Origin: JAKQDH01 sp029558835
GTDB lineage: Bacteria; Planctomycetota; Phycisphaerae; UBA1845
Length of the DNA: 45,909 nucleotides
Direction of reading: 5' to 3'
NCBI GenBank assembly: GCA_035356615.1
Contig: DAOQSN010000041.1
Location: forward strand, 1-45,909
In this document: piece by piece, positions 32,056 through 41,495 of the stretch
How positions within the stretch are numbered: position 1 is the first letter of the stretch
Layout: each line of letters starts with the position of its first letter
The notes under the pieces: generated by a model
What the model saw: the letters and a program-made list of their open reading frames with translations, nothing else
What the model was told of the DNA's origin: nothing
The model's database searches: none
Position numbers and translations under genes: made by a program

Positions 32056-32819
32056 GCACCTACGGCCTGTGGCTTTCGACGGCGGGGATGCAGCTTAACG
32101 ACCACCGGCAGAACGTGCTGGCGAACAACATGGCCAACGCACAGACGCATGGCTACAAGCATGATTACGCCGTGGTGGCTCAGCGGGTGCTGGCCAGCCG
32201 CGGCGACGCGGCCGGGATGCCTTTCGCTCATCCGGTCTTTGACGGCATGAGCGGTGGGCTTTCGGTCAAGCAGTCCCTTTCCGACTTCTCCCAGGGACCC
32301 CTCGAACAGACCGGTGGGTCGCTCGACGTCGCCATTGAGGGCGGCGGCTTCTTCACCGTGCAGGCTGGCGACCAGGTTCGGTACACACGAGACGGCAGCT
32401 TCGCCCGCAACGCGGCCGGGGAGATCGTCCTGGCCGCTGACGGCGGTCGCTGGCGGGTGCTTTCCGAAGATGGAGACCCGCTGGTTTTGGAGAGCGGCAA
32501 GGGGGCGCCGGAAGTGTCAGGAGATGGCACCATCCGGCAGGACGGCGCGGCCGTGGGCAAGGTCGGGCTGGTACAGCCCGCGGATCCCGGGCAGTTCCGC
32601 AAAGTCGGCAGCAACATGTTCGAGGCAGGGGACGGAAAGGTGGAACCCGCCAACGGCGTGCTGCACGGCCAGGCGCTGGAGGGTTCCAACTTCGACGTGA
32701 TGGCGGGCCTGGCGCAGATGATCGAGGCCAGCCGGGCCTACCAGTTCAACGCGACCATGGTCCAGTTCCAGGACAACCTGACGGGGCTGGCGATTTCCCG
32801 CGTCGGGCGGCTGACGTAG
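32052..32819 (+). CDS. flgF: Flagellar rod protein FlgF (FlgG paralogue)
   Basis: FlgF forms part of the proximal/distal rod of the flagellar basal body. The 255-residue product has the N-terminal rod motif ANNMANAQTHGYK and the central domain with GGGFFTVQAGDQVRYTRDGSF. The C-terminal rod motif is LAQMIEASRAYQFNATMVQ. It is immediately followed by flgG, which allows the assignment of the first of two rod paralogues as FlgF. ATG 32052 was chosen over an upstream in-frame start because the family starts at MSTYGLWLS. Confidence 0.88.
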   Translation: MSTYGLWLSTAGMQLNDHRQNVLANNMANAQTHGYKHDYAVVAQRVLASRGDAAGMPFAHPVFDGMSGGLSVKQSLSDFSQGPLEQTGGSLDVAIEGGGFFTVQAGDQVRYTRDGSFARNAAGEIVLAADGGRWRVLSEDGDPLVLESGKGAPEVSGDGTIRQDGAAVGKVGLVQPADPGQFRKVGSNMFEAGDGKVEPANGVLHGQALEGSNFDVMAGLAQMIEASRAYQFNATMVQFQDNLTGLAISRVGRLT

Positions 32820-32832
32820 GAGGCTAAGCGCG

Positions 32833-33639
32833 ATGGCGATCACCGCGTTACACGCGGCGGCTTCGGGCATGCGGGCGTTGGACGAGAAGCTCAACGCCGT
32901 CGCCAATAATCTGGCCAACGTCAACACGGCCGGCTTCAAGCGCACCCGCGTGAACTTCGAGGACCTGCTCTACCAGGTGAAGCGCGAGCCCGGGGTGCCC
33001 AACTTGCAGGAGGAGCCGGTGCCGCACGGCATCCTGATCGGTACGGGAGTGAAGGTCTCCGGGACGCAGCTCAACTTCAGCCCCGGGGCCGTGGACACCA
33101 CGGGCAAGCCGCTGGACCTGATGATCGAGGGCGAGGGCTTCTTCCAGGTACAGACGATTCACAACGGCGAGGTGGTGACGGCCTACACGCGGAACGGGGC
33201 GTTCGTGAAGAACTCCGAAGGCAACCTCGTGCTGGGCAACAGTCGCGGCGAGGTGCTCGAACCTTCCGTCACGCTGCCCGACGACGCCACGGACATCACC
33301 GTCGGCTCGGACGGCGAGGTCCAGGTGCGGCAGGGCAACGGTCCGCTGACGGCCGTCGGACAGGTCCAACTCGCCCGCTTCGTCAACCCGGAGGGACTCA
33401 AACAGATTGGGCGCAACCTGTACCTGGAGACGCCGGCCTCCGGTGCCCCGGTAACCGGTGCGCCCCAGAGCGACGGCATGGGCGCCATCACGCAGGGCGC
33501 GTTGGAGATGAGCAACGTGGACCCGGTGCGCGAGCTGATCGACCTGATCACCACGCAGCGGGCGTTTGAGCTGAACAGTCAGTCGATCCAGAGCGCCGAC
33601 GAGACGCTCCGTACGGTCTCGAACCTCAGGAGGTTCTAG
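32833..33639 (+). CDS. flgG: Flagellar distal rod protein FlgG
   Basis: FlgG polymerises into the distal rod that crosses the P and L rings. The 268-residue product shows ANNLANVNTAGFKRTRVNFED at the N-terminus (quoted in part: NLANVNTAGFKR), the GEGFFQVQ hairpin and the C-terminal ELIDLITTQRAFELNSQSIQ. Length and motifs are canonical. AGGAGG overlaps the flgF stop, giving a well-placed ribosome-binding site. Confidence 0.95.
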   Translation: MAITALHAAASGMRALDEKLNAVANNLANVNTAGFKRTRVNFEDLLYQVKREPGVPNLQEEPVPHGILIGTGVKVSGTQLNFSPGAVDTTGKPLDLMIEGEGFFQVQTIHNGEVVTAYTRNGAFVKNSEGNLVLGNSRGEVLEPSVTLPDDATDITVGSDGEVQVRQGNGPLTAVGQVQLARFVNPEGLKQIGRNLYLETPASGAPVTGAPQSDGMGAITQGALEMSNVDPVRELIDLITTQRAFELNSQSIQSADETLRTVSNLRRF

Positions 33640-33725
33640 GTGACATGATGAGGCACTCGATCGCGGCAAGCGGGGCGGGGACGTAGCCCCCGGTGCCGAC
33701 GACCGACGGTGGGCAGGACGCAACC

Positions 33726-34988
33726 ATGACGCGCAAGGAGTGCGACAAGCTTAACCCCATTCGCCACGCGCCGGCCGCCGGAGTCGCGGGCCGGACGCGG
33801 TGGTCCATCGGCGTCGCGCTGGCGGTGCTCGGCGCCGGCGCGGCGGTGCTGCCGGCGGACGCCGACGGGACGCCGACACCTTCCGGCGTGGTACGCCTAT
33901 GGTCCACGGCCGTCGTGGGCAGCGACGACGTCCGGCTCGACGACGTGGCGGAGTTGCTGGGATTCTCCGAGGCGACCGCCCGGGAGTTGGCGGCGACGAC
34001 CATCGCGGCCGCACCAGCGCCGGGCGGAACCCGAGTACTTCATCTGGAGATGGTGCGCGGCGCGCTGACGGCGGCCGGGGCCAACCTGGCCGCAGTCACG
34101 TTGCGTGGGTCGGTGACGTGCTCGGTGTCTCGACCGGCGTTGGCGCCGGCGACGGATGCCACCGCCGGCCCGGCGAGCACGACCGCCCCTGCGCACGCGG
34201 CGGTTGCCGCGCGCGCCGTACCCGCGTCCGCGCCGGCCGAGGCACCTCTCGACCGCGCCACGTTGCGTCGGGCGGTTCTGGGCTTCCTCAACGGTGAACT
34301 CGCCCGTTACGACGGTCGCGCGGACGTGGTGTTTGATCGTACCGACGAGCAGGTGCTCGACCTGACCGGTCCGCCCTACAAGTTCGCGGTACGCCGGCAG
34401 GGGGGGATGACGCTGGGGTTGGTCCGCCTGGAGGTGGAGGTCAGCAGCGAGGGGCGCCGGTTGCAGACGGTGCCGCTGGTGGTCCGCGTGGCGCTCGCCC
34501 GCGAGGTGGTGGTCGCGCGGGTGCCGATCAACCAGGGAGCGATCATTCGCCCCCAGGAAGTGCAGCTCGTTTCCACGTTGTTCACCCGCCTGGATCAGCT
34601 TGGCTTGAGCGATCCGGCGCGGGTGATCGGGCAACGGGCCCGACGGTTCCTGCGCGCGGGCAGCATGTTGGAGCCGGGCGACCTCGACGAAGTACCGCTG
34701 GTGACCCGCAACCAGCTTGTCACGTTGACGACGACGGTGGGCTCCATCTCGGTCACCACGGCCGCCAAGGCGATGGAAAGCGGCGGGCTCGGGGACGTCG
34801 TCAGCGTGCGGTCCACGGACAATCGGAAACTGGAGTACCACGCCGTGGTGGTGGGACCGGGAAAGGTGGAACTCGGGCCCGAGGGTACCGCAACCGCCTC
34901 GCAACGGTCGCGGTCGGCGTCCGAGGCCGGCGCCGAGTCCGCCGACGGTTGGCAGCGGCACGCCTCGGCCGGGCAGGAAAGCAGGTAG
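33726..34988 (+). CDS. flgA: Flagellar P-ring assembly protein FlgA
   Basis: FlgA is a periplasmic chaperone for P-ring (FlgI) assembly. The 420-residue product has an N-terminal signal-like segment (WSIGVALAVLGAGAAVL). An Ala/Pro/Thr-rich linker lies at about 140-175. The SAF-like C-terminal domain (about 250-385) includes VARVPINQGAIIRPQEVQL and RRFLRAGSMLEPGDL. It is long for FlgA (E. coli about 220), with the extra length N-terminal of the SAF domain. GGCAGGAC precedes ATG 33726; an upstream in-frame GTG is 11 codons earlier. Confidence 0.85.
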   Translation: MTRKECDKLNPIRHAPAAGVAGRTRWSIGVALAVLGAGAAVLPADADGTPTPSGVVRLWSTAVVGSDDVRLDDVAELLGFSEATARELAATTIAAAPAPGGTRVLHLEMVRGALTAAGANLAAVTLRGSVTCSVSRPALAPATDATAGPASTTAPAHAAVAARAVPASAPAEAPLDRATLRRAVLGFLNGELARYDGRADVVFDRTDEQVLDLTGPPYKFAVRRQGGMTLGLVRLEVEVSSEGRRLQTVPLVVRVALAREVVVARVPINQGAIIRPQEVQLVSTLFTRLDQLGLSDPARVIGQRARRFLRAGSMLEPGDLDEVPLVTRNQLVTLTTTVGSISVTTAAKAMESGGLGDVVSVRSTDNRKLEYHAVVVGPGKVELGPEGTATASQRSRSASEAGAESADGWQRHASAGQESR

Positions 34989-34991
34989 CCG

Positions 34992-35735
34992 ATGCAACGT
35001 CCACTCACCGTACTGGTGACGATCGCGGTCCTGGGGCCCTTCGTGGTATCCGCATCCGCGCAGACCTCGTCACTGGGGGCACAGAAGCGCGCCCAGGACG
35101 CCCAGCGGACGCCGGCCCAGGCGGCCGCGGATGAGGCTGCCCAGCAGGCGGTCCAGAGCAGCGGCCAACCCAAGACCCATCCCGCCTACGAACGCTACTC
35201 CTGGATTACGGCCCGCGCGCCGGCGCCGCCGACTTTCAAGGTCCACGACCTGATCACGGTCATCATCCGGGAAAACACCAAGTTTGAGGCGGAGGCTGAT
35301 CGTAAGAGTGACACGAAGTTCGATCTCAAGAGTGAGCTGGAGGCGTTCTTCAAGCCGACCAATGGCGGGCTGGGTGCCTCGAACTTCTCGCGCGGTCATC
35401 CGAATATTGACTATAAGTTTCAGAACAAGACGGACAGCAAGGCCGACGCGTCCCGCGAAGACACCTTCACGACGCGTCTGACCGCCGAAGTCATCGACGT
35501 GAAGCCCAACGGCCTGCTCGTGCTCGAGGCGCAACGCACGTTCCAGCACGGCGAGGACGTGTCGCGGATTACGTTGACCGGCACCTGCCGCAAGGAGGAC
35601 GTGACGGCGGATAACACGGTGCTCAGCACGCAGCTTGCGGACCTCAACATCCTGTCTCAGCCTGCGGGGCCGGTGCACGACGGCGCCCGCCGCGGCTGGG
35701 TGAGTAAGGTACTTGACGCGGTAAAGCCGTTCTAA
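34992..35735 (+). CDS. flgH: Flagellar L-ring protein FlgH
   Basis: FlgH forms the outer-membrane L ring through which the rod turns. The 247-residue product has a signal peptide ending SASA-Q. The family core follows: FKVHDLITVIIRENTKFEAEAD, quoted in part as HDLITVIIRENTKFEAEAD, then RLTAEVIDVKPNGLLVLEA and GTCRKEDVTADNTVLSTQLADL in part. Unlike the enterobacterial protein it has no lipobox Cys after the signal peptide, so it would not be a lipoprotein. It starts three bases after the flgA stop. Confidence 0.93.
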   Translation: MQRPLTVLVTIAVLGPFVVSASAQTSSLGAQKRAQDAQRTPAQAAADEAAQQAVQSSGQPKTHPAYERYSWITARAPAPPTFKVHDLITVIIRENTKFEAEADRKSDTKFDLKSELEAFFKPTNGGLGASNFSRGHPNIDYKFQNKTDSKADASREDTFTTRLTAEVIDVKPNGLLVLEAQRTFQHGEDVSRITLTGTCRKEDVTADNTVLSTQLADLNILSQPAGPVHDGARRGWVSKVLDAVKPF

Positions 35736-35740
35736 GTGTT

Positions 35741-36880
35741 ATGAGACGGACGACGACGGCCATCCTGATGCTCGCGACCGCAGGGCTGGGCAGCGCCGCG
35801 CCCGCTGCGGCCCAGATTGCCACCGCCCGCGTCGGCGACGTGACGCATCTACAGGGCCAGGGCGTCAACCGCGTGCAGGGTTACGGCCTGGTGGCGGGTC
35901 TGAACGGCACCGGGGATGGCGATGCCTACCTGGAGACCATGCAACGCCTGAGGAACCTCATGGAACGCTTCGGCGGCTCCGTGCCGAGCCTGAGCACGCT
36001 CAAGGGGACGCGGAGCGTCGCCATTGTCATGGTCACCGCCACCATCCCCGAACACGGCGCCCGCGAGGGTGAACTGCTTGATCTTACCGTGAGCACGGTC
36101 GGCGCTGCCAAGAGCGTCGCGGGGGGACAACTGCTCAGCACGCCGCTGATCTACCCCGGGTATGAGGAACTGTTTGGACTGGCCGAGGGACGCATCATCG
36201 TGGACGAGACGACGCCCACGCGCGGGCGGGTGCCCCGCGGCGCCCGCATGGAGCGGGACGTCTTCATCAATGTCATCGCCAGCGGTGTACAGTTGCTGGA
36301 AAAGGGCATCAGCAGTCCGTGGATCGGGGCGGACGAACAGTACTTGACGCTGGTGCTGGAGGAGACCCACGCCGGCTGGCCGATGGCGGCCGCCGTTGCC
36401 CAGGCGGTGGACAAGGAACTCAGTCTTTCCGCGGACGTGGAACGCGTGGCTTTGGCGGTTGATCCTAAGAATGTGGTCGTCCTGCTGCCTCGCCATCAAC
36501 GCAATGACCCGGCCTCGTGGATTCGGGACGTGCAACGCACGCCGTTGCTGATGGAGTCCAACGAGGCGCGGGTCACGATCAACCGCAGCGCGGGAACGCT
36601 CGTGGTGACCGGTGATACCCGGATTTCACCGGTGATTGTCTCGCAACAGGGCATGACGATTACTGTATTCAACCCCGCGCCGGACGGCACCGTGCCGAGA
36701 CCGGCGGTGGAGCGGCAGGATTTCGTCGCCATCGGTGTCCAGGACCGCCCCGAGTCAAACCTCCGCGACCTGCTGGAGGCCCTCAATCGCCTGAAAGTGG
36801 GGTTCGACGCGCGGGTGGCGATCCTCGAGGAGATTCACCGAGCGGGCAAACTGCACGCCCGCCTGGTGTATGAACAATGA
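35741..36880 (+). CDS. flgI: Flagellar P-ring protein FlgI
   Basis: FlgI forms the peptidoglycan-associated P ring. The 379-residue product has a signal peptide ending AAAQ. Family blocks are NRVQGYGLVAGLNGTGDGD, then GTPLIYPGYEE-like residues, NRSAGTLVVTGDTRISPVIV, and the C-terminal NLRDLLEALNRLKVGFDARV. It overlaps flgJ by ATGA. Confidence 0.96.
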   Translation: MRRTTTAILMLATAGLGSAAPAAAQIATARVGDVTHLQGQGVNRVQGYGLVAGLNGTGDGDAYLETMQRLRNLMERFGGSVPSLSTLKGTRSVAIVMVTATIPEHGAREGELLDLTVSTVGAAKSVAGGQLLSTPLIYPGYEELFGLAEGRIIVDETTPTRGRVPRGARMERDVFINVIASGVQLLEKGISSPWIGADEQYLTLVLEETHAGWPMAAAVAQAVDKELSLSADVERVALAVDPKNVVVLLPRHQRNDPASWIRDVQRTPLLMESNEARVTINRSAGTLVVTGDTRISPVIVSQQGMTITVFNPAPDGTVPRPAVERQDFVAIGVQDRPESNLRDLLEALNRLKVGFDARVAILEEIHRAGKLHARLVYEQ

Positions 36881-37242
36881 CTCTGGATTCGTCCATTGCC
36901 ACGCTGAGTTCGTCGGCGACGACCGCGACGGCGGCCCGCCCGGCGGGCGCGGGCGTTACCCCCGGTGAGCAGCGGCTACGCGCGGCCGCGGGCGAGGTGG
37001 TGGGGGCGGTGTTCTTCGCGCCGCTGCTCGCCCAGATGCGCGCCGGCCGCTGGGAGGGCAAGTTCGGGCACGGCGGCCGCGGCGAGGAGATATTCAGGGG
37101 GCAGTTGGATGCGCATCTGGCCGCCGAACTCGGCAAGAGCACGCAGTTCCCGCTGGCGGACACGCTGTTTGCCCGCTACGCGAAGCAAACCGCGGCGTTG
37201 AGCGCGCAGGCAACGACGCCCCGGATGGAGTCGATAGCATGA
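36877..37242 (+). CDS. flgJ: Rod-binding protein FlgJ, N-terminal domain only
   Basis: FlgJ caps the growing rod. The 121-residue product contains only the rod-binding domain (AAGEVVGAVFFAPLLAQMR, then GRGEEIFRGQLDAHLA and FPLADTLFARYAKQ). The peptidoglycan-hydrolase half of the enterobacterial protein is absent, as in many alphaproteobacterial and spirochaete versions. A separate muramidase would be needed and is not in the window. It overlaps both neighbours by ATGA. Confidence 0.8.
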   Translation: MTLDSSIATLSSSATTATAARPAGAGVTPGEQRLRAAAGEVVGAVFFAPLLAQMRAGRWEGKFGHGGRGEEIFRGQLDAHLAAELGKSTQFPLADTLFARYAKQTAALSAQATTPRMESIA

Positions 37243-37775
37243 ACCAACCGCGTCCGGCAAATGGTACGGAGCGGCAGAGGCTCGCCGATCTGCGTCAACT
37301 GTTGGAAACGCTGCGCGGGCTGCACCAGCAGTTGCTGGAGACGATCGAACGCAAGCTGGCCGCGATGCGGCGGGCGGACTTCGAGGCTTTGCGAGTGGCC
37401 ACGATGCAGGAGCAACAGCTCGTGCACTCCATCCAGGAACGCGAGGGCCTGCGTCGCCAGTTGGCGGACCTCCTCGGGCAGCAGCTCGGCCTTCCCGCGC
37501 GCGGCGGTCGGACGCTGACCGTGGCGCAACTGGCCGAATGCCTGGCCGGGCCGGCCCGGCAGGGGCTGCTCGAAACCGCCGATGCGCTGCGGGCGGTGAT
37601 GAACCAGGTCGTCCAGGTCAATCGTAGCGCCGAGGCGGTGACCCGGCGGATGCTGGAGCACTTTGAGGCCATCTTCGCGTCGCTCGCGGGACTGCACGGG
37701 CCCGCCGGGGCGTATGCGGGCAACGGCGGCGCCGTCGGCGTCGGAACGCAGCGGATTCTGGAAACCGTCGGGTGA
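37239..37775 (+). CDS. flgN: FlgN-like chaperone for FlgK/FlgL
   Basis: FlgN chaperones the hook-filament junction proteins before export. The 178-residue product is largely helical, with long amphipathic stretches (LRQLLETLRGLHQQLLETIE and FEALRVATMQEQQLVHSIQE). Sequence similarity in this family is weak. The call rests on size, helix pattern and position directly before flgK, with an ATGA overlap to flgJ. Confidence 0.65.
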   Translation: MNQPRPANGTERQRLADLRQLLETLRGLHQQLLETIERKLAAMRRADFEALRVATMQEQQLVHSIQEREGLRRQLADLLGQQLGLPARGGRTLTVAQLAECLAGPARQGLLETADALRAVMNQVVQVNRSAEAVTRRMLEHFEAIFASLAGLHGPAGAYAGNGGAVGVGTQRILETVG

Positions 37776-37782
37776 GACTGCC

Positions 37783-39513
37783 ATGGGACTGCTGAACTCA
37801 GCCTTGCACATCGGCCGCACCGCTCTGCTGAGCTACCAGAGCGCGCTGCAAGTGGTGGGCAGCAACATCAGCAGCTCCGCCAGCCCTGACTACACGCGGT
37901 TGCGGCCCGAGCTGGACCCGCTCCAGGGGCAGCGCACGACCGAGGGGTTGCAGCCGGGGGCCGGCGTCACGCTGTCGGCCATCCAACGCTGCGTCGATGA
38001 AGCGCTGGAAAACCGTCTGCGCATCGCGCAGGGCGAAGCCGAGGGCCTCAGCGCGCAGCGGAGCGTGCTCAGCCAGGTGGAAGCGTATTTCGACGAGCTG
38101 GACGGCAACGGCCTCGCGGATGCCCTCACCGGTTTCTTCAACAACCTGGACGCCCTGCAGAACAACCCGGAAGACGCCGCCACACGCGATCTGGTGCTCA
38201 GCAGCGGCCGGCAGGTGGCCGACGTGCTTGCCGACCTGCGGACCCAACTGACGCGCCTCGGCGTTGATGCGGACGGGCAGGTGAGCACGCTGACCGCCGA
38301 GGCGAACGAATACGCCCGGCAGATCGCCGAACTGAACGGGCAGATCGTGACGGCCGAGGCACCCGGACGCGGGCAGGCCACCGGCCTCCGCGACCAGCGC
38401 GACGCCCTGCTCCGCCAACTCGCGGAAATCGTCGAGATCACGGTCCGCGTGCAGCCCGACGGGGCGGTCAACGTGTACCTGGGGTCGGAGGCCCTCGTCC
38501 AGAGCGGCTACTGTCGTGGGCTGACCACGGTGGAGGACATTCGCGACGGCCTGCAGCGAACCACGGTACGCTTCGCGGACACGGGGGGGGAGGTCAAGGT
38601 CGGCACGGGACGCCTCGGTGGGTTGCTGGTCGCTCGCGATCAGCACGCCTACGGTCGCGTCGCGGCCCTTGACGAGCTGGCGGCCGCCCTCATTCAGGAC
38701 GTCAACGATATCCACGCGGATGGGCAAGGCCTGAGGGGGTTCACCTCGCTCACCTCGGCCAACGCCGTCGCCGATCCCGATGCGGTGCTGGGCAGCAGCG
38801 CCGCCGGCCTGAGTTTCCCGCCGCAGCACGGCAGCTTCTTCCTGACCGTCACCGACGACGCCACCAATACCCCTGTGGCGTATCGCCTCAACGTGACGCT
38901 TACCGGTGGCGAGAACGATACGACGCTTTCGTCACTGGTCGAGCAGATCAACGGCACCGTGACCGGCATGACGGCCGCCGTGACTGCGGACAACCGGTTG
39001 AGCCTGTCGGCCGCCGTTGGCTACAGCTTCACGTTCGGTCACGACGGACAGGAGGCGCAGGCCGACACCGCGCACATCCTGTCTGCACTCGGCGTCAATA
39101 CGTTCTTCACCGGTTCCGACGCGCGCGACATTGCCGTTAATGAAACGCTCGCGGGCACCCCCGCGCTCCTGGCGGCCGCCCGGACGTGCACGGCCGGTGA
39201 CGGCACCAATGGCGGGCGACTGGCGGCGCTCGACTCAACGGCCAGCAAACGCCTCTCCGGAGCGACAATTCCGGGCTTTTACGAAGCCGTCGTCTACGAC
39301 GTGGCGGCCACGGCCGCCGGGGTGACAAACAACGCCGACGCCTCCTCGGCCGTGCTGACGGCGCTGCAAACCCAGCGCGACAGCATCAGCGGCGTCAACC
39401 TTGATGAGGAGGCGATCTCATTGTTGAAGTTCGAGCGCGCATACCAGGGCGCAGCCCGTTACATCAGCACGGTGGATGAGATCCTCGAAACCCTGATGGC
39501 CCTGGTGGGATAG
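37783..39513 (+). CDS. flgK: Flagellar hook-associated protein FlgK
   Basis: FlgK is hook-associated protein 1, joining hook and filament. The 576-residue product has the N-terminal coiled region SALQVVGSNISSSASPDYTR and a middle domain with a hook-protein-like insert (about 340-440). The C-terminal motif is VNLDEEAISLLKFERAYQGA followed by ARYISTVDEIL. It lies seven bases after the flgN stop. Confidence 0.9.
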   Translation: MGLLNSALHIGRTALLSYQSALQVVGSNISSSASPDYTRLRPELDPLQGQRTTEGLQPGAGVTLSAIQRCVDEALENRLRIAQGEAEGLSAQRSVLSQVEAYFDELDGNGLADALTGFFNNLDALQNNPEDAATRDLVLSSGRQVADVLADLRTQLTRLGVDADGQVSTLTAEANEYARQIAELNGQIVTAEAPGRGQATGLRDQRDALLRQLAEIVEITVRVQPDGAVNVYLGSEALVQSGYCRGLTTVEDIRDGLQRTTVRFADTGGEVKVGTGRLGGLLVARDQHAYGRVAALDELAAALIQDVNDIHADGQGLRGFTSLTSANAVADPDAVLGSSAAGLSFPPQHGSFFLTVTDDATNTPVAYRLNVTLTGGENDTTLSSLVEQINGTVTGMTAAVTADNRLSLSAAVGYSFTFGHDGQEAQADTAHILSALGVNTFFTGSDARDIAVNETLAGTPALLAAARTCTAGDGTNGGRLAALDSTASKRLSGATIPGFYEAVVYDVAATAAGVTNNADASSAVLTALQTQRDSISGVNLDEEAISLLKFERAYQGAARYISTVDEILETLMALVG

Positions 39514-39525
39514 CAGAGCACGTAG

Positions 39526-39542
39526 GGTGGGCCCCGCCCACC
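39526..39542. repeat. GGTGGGC-CCC-GCCCACC hairpin between flgK and flgL
   Basis: A perfect 7-bp stem with a 3-base loop, within GTAGGGTGGGC...CCCACC. This resembles a widespread intergenic repeat of planctomycete and other genomes, from memory. It lies 16 bases upstream of ATG 39558 and 12 after the flgK stop. Confidence 0.55.
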
Positions 39543-39557
39543 AAGAGGCGGAAACGC

Positions 39558-41495
39558 ATGAGCATCGGTCCGATCAACGTCGCCAGAGTCAGTCAGAACC
39601 TGCGGTTCACGACCACGCTGGCCGCGCTGCAGAACAACCAGCTCAGCACGCTGGTCCAGCAGAGCCGCATCGCGGCCGGACGCAACTTCGTCACCATGCA
39701 GGAGGACCCGGCCGGGGCGACCCGGGCGCTGAGCCTCGAACGCGTCTACCAGCAGCAAAACCAGTTCGTTCAGAACCTGCAACATGCCGACAACGTTCTC
39801 GCGGCGGCCGACGACGCCATCGGCGAAATCAGCACGCTGATCACCGAGGCCTCCACCATCGCTCTGCAGAACATCGACAGCATCACCAGCCCGGCCGAGC
39901 GCGAGTCCGAGGCCAACCTCGTCGCCGGCATCCGCGCCCAGCTCATGATGGTCGGCAACCGCCAGCTTGACGGCCGGTACATCTTCGCCGGACAGCAGAC
40001 CACCACCGTACCCTTTGTCGATGCCCTCGGCGGCGTCGCCTACCTGGGCGACACGGGCGACCTCACCGTCCGCGCCGACCTCAACCAGACCGAAATCGTC
40101 AACGTCCCCGGCAACGTGCTGTTCGGTGCGCTTTCCAGTCGCATCGCCAGCACCGCTGACCTGACGCCCGCGGTATCTGCCGCCACGCGCCTGGGCGACT
40201 TGCGCGAGTTGGACGCCACCCAGGTACGGGCCTCGCAACTGGTCATCCAGCAGGCGGGCGGCCTGCGCTTCAGCGTGGACCTCAGTCAGGCGGACACGCT
40301 CGGCGACGTGGCCGACCTGATTACCGCTGCCGCCGAGGCGGCCGGGTCTTCCCTGACGGTGGGCGTTGTTGATACCGGTCTGGAACTTAATGCAGGCAGC
40401 GCGGCCGTCACGGTCACCGATACCGGCACCGGCCGGATCGCCGCCGCGCTCGGCATCGCCGTCTCCGCCGAAACCAGTGGGACGATCACCGGTGAGACGC
40501 TCAGCCCGCGCGTCACGCGACTCACGCCGGTGGTCGCCCTCGCCCGCGGCGCCGGCCTCGACTTCACCAGCGGTCTGACCATCACCAATGGTCCGCGGAG
40601 CGTCACCATCGACTTGAGCGACGCGCAGACCGTGCAGGACATGATCAACCGCATCAACAACAGCGGTGCCTGCGTGCTGGCCCGCGTCAACGACGAGGGT
40701 ACCGGCATCGATCTGTTCAACCAGGTCTCCGGCACCGCGCTCTCCGTTGGTGAAAACGGCGGCACGACGGCCGCCGATCTGGGCCTGCGCACGCTCGAAC
40801 GGGCGACGCCGCTGGCGACGCTCAACGACGGCCTGGGCATTACGCTCGACGACCGCGGCGACGACCTGGAGATCACCGCGCAGAACGGTCGTAGCTTCAC
40901 GGTGAACCTGGAGGGGGCCGTGACGCTGGGCGAGGTGCTCGACCTGTTCAATGCCGCCGCCGAGGCCGCCGGCGTGGACGTGACCGCCCAGCTCGCCGCC
41001 GCGGGCAACGGCGTCGCGCTGGTCGATGGCACGACGGGCAGCGGGCGTCTGGCGGCGCGCAGCGTCGGTCTGTCGGCGGCGGCGGAGGGCCTCGGCATCG
41101 CCGGCATGGCCGCCGAAGGCGAGAGCACGATCAACGGCGCCGATGTCAACCCGACGCGGACGGAGGGTGTGTTCGACGTCCTGATCGATTTGGAGGCCGC
41201 CCTGCGCGCCGACGACACGCAGGCAATCTCGCGGGCGGCCACCCGGCTTGATGATCTGCTCGTCGAGGTGACCCGGACGCACGGCATCATCGGGGCACGC
41301 GGGCAGAACATGCAGCGCCAACTCGCTCAGATGCAGGACGCCGCCAGCGGTACCCAGGTATCGCTCTCGGAAGTGATGGACCTGGACTACACGGAGGCGG
41401 TGAGGCGTCTGGCGGCCGCCCAGACCCAGTTGCAGGGTGCCCTGCAAACGGCGCCGGAGGTACTCGGCCTGTCACTGCTGGACTTCCTGTCGTGA
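39558..41495 (+). CDS. flgL: Flagellar hook-associated protein FlgL, greatly extended
   Basis: FlgL is hook-associated protein 3, at the base of the filament. The 645-residue product is about twice the length of E. coli FlgL (317). The N-terminal flagellin-like region (about 1-155) contains QEDPAGATRALSLERVYQQ, and the C-terminal region contains LSEVMDLDYTEAVRRLAAAQ. Between them lie three repeats with the Flagellin-IN pattern, at about 235-310, 348-430 and 446-530: LGDVADLITAAAEAAG, VQDMINRINNSG and LGEVLDLFNAAAEAAGV. Similar insertions occur in planctomycete FlgL/FliC; here they would project from the filament base. Confidence 0.88.
   Translation: MSIGPINVARVSQNLRFTTTLAALQNNQLSTLVQQSRIAAGRNFVTMQEDPAGATRALSLERVYQQQNQFVQNLQHADNVLAAADDAIGEISTLITEASTIALQNIDSITSPAERESEANLVAGIRAQLMMVGNRQLDGRYIFAGQQTTTVPFVDALGGVAYLGDTGDLTVRADLNQTEIVNVPGNVLFGALSSRIASTADLTPAVSAATRLGDLRELDATQVRASQLVIQQAGGLRFSVDLSQADTLGDVADLITAAAEAAGSSLTVGVVDTGLELNAGSAAVTVTDTGTGRIAAALGIAVSAETSGTITGETLSPRVTRLTPVVALARGAGLDFTSGLTITNGPRSVTIDLSDAQTVQDMINRINNSGACVLARVNDEGTGIDLFNQVSGTALSVGENGGTTAADLGLRTLERATPLATLNDGLGITLDDRGDDLEITAQNGRSFTVNLEGAVTLGEVLDLFNAAAEAAGVDVTAQLAAAGNGVALVDGTTGSGRLAARSVGLSAAAEGLGIAGMAAEGESTINGADVNPTRTEGVFDVLIDLEAALRADDTQAISRAATRLDDLLVEVTRTHGIIGARGQNMQRQLAQMQDAASGTQVSLSEVMDLDYTEAVRRLAAAQTQLQGALQTAPEVLGLSLLDFLS

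Noticed and set aside
39459..41447. 662-codon frame antisense to flgL
   Set aside because: It follows the codon phase of flgL, has no start signal and no recognisable motif.
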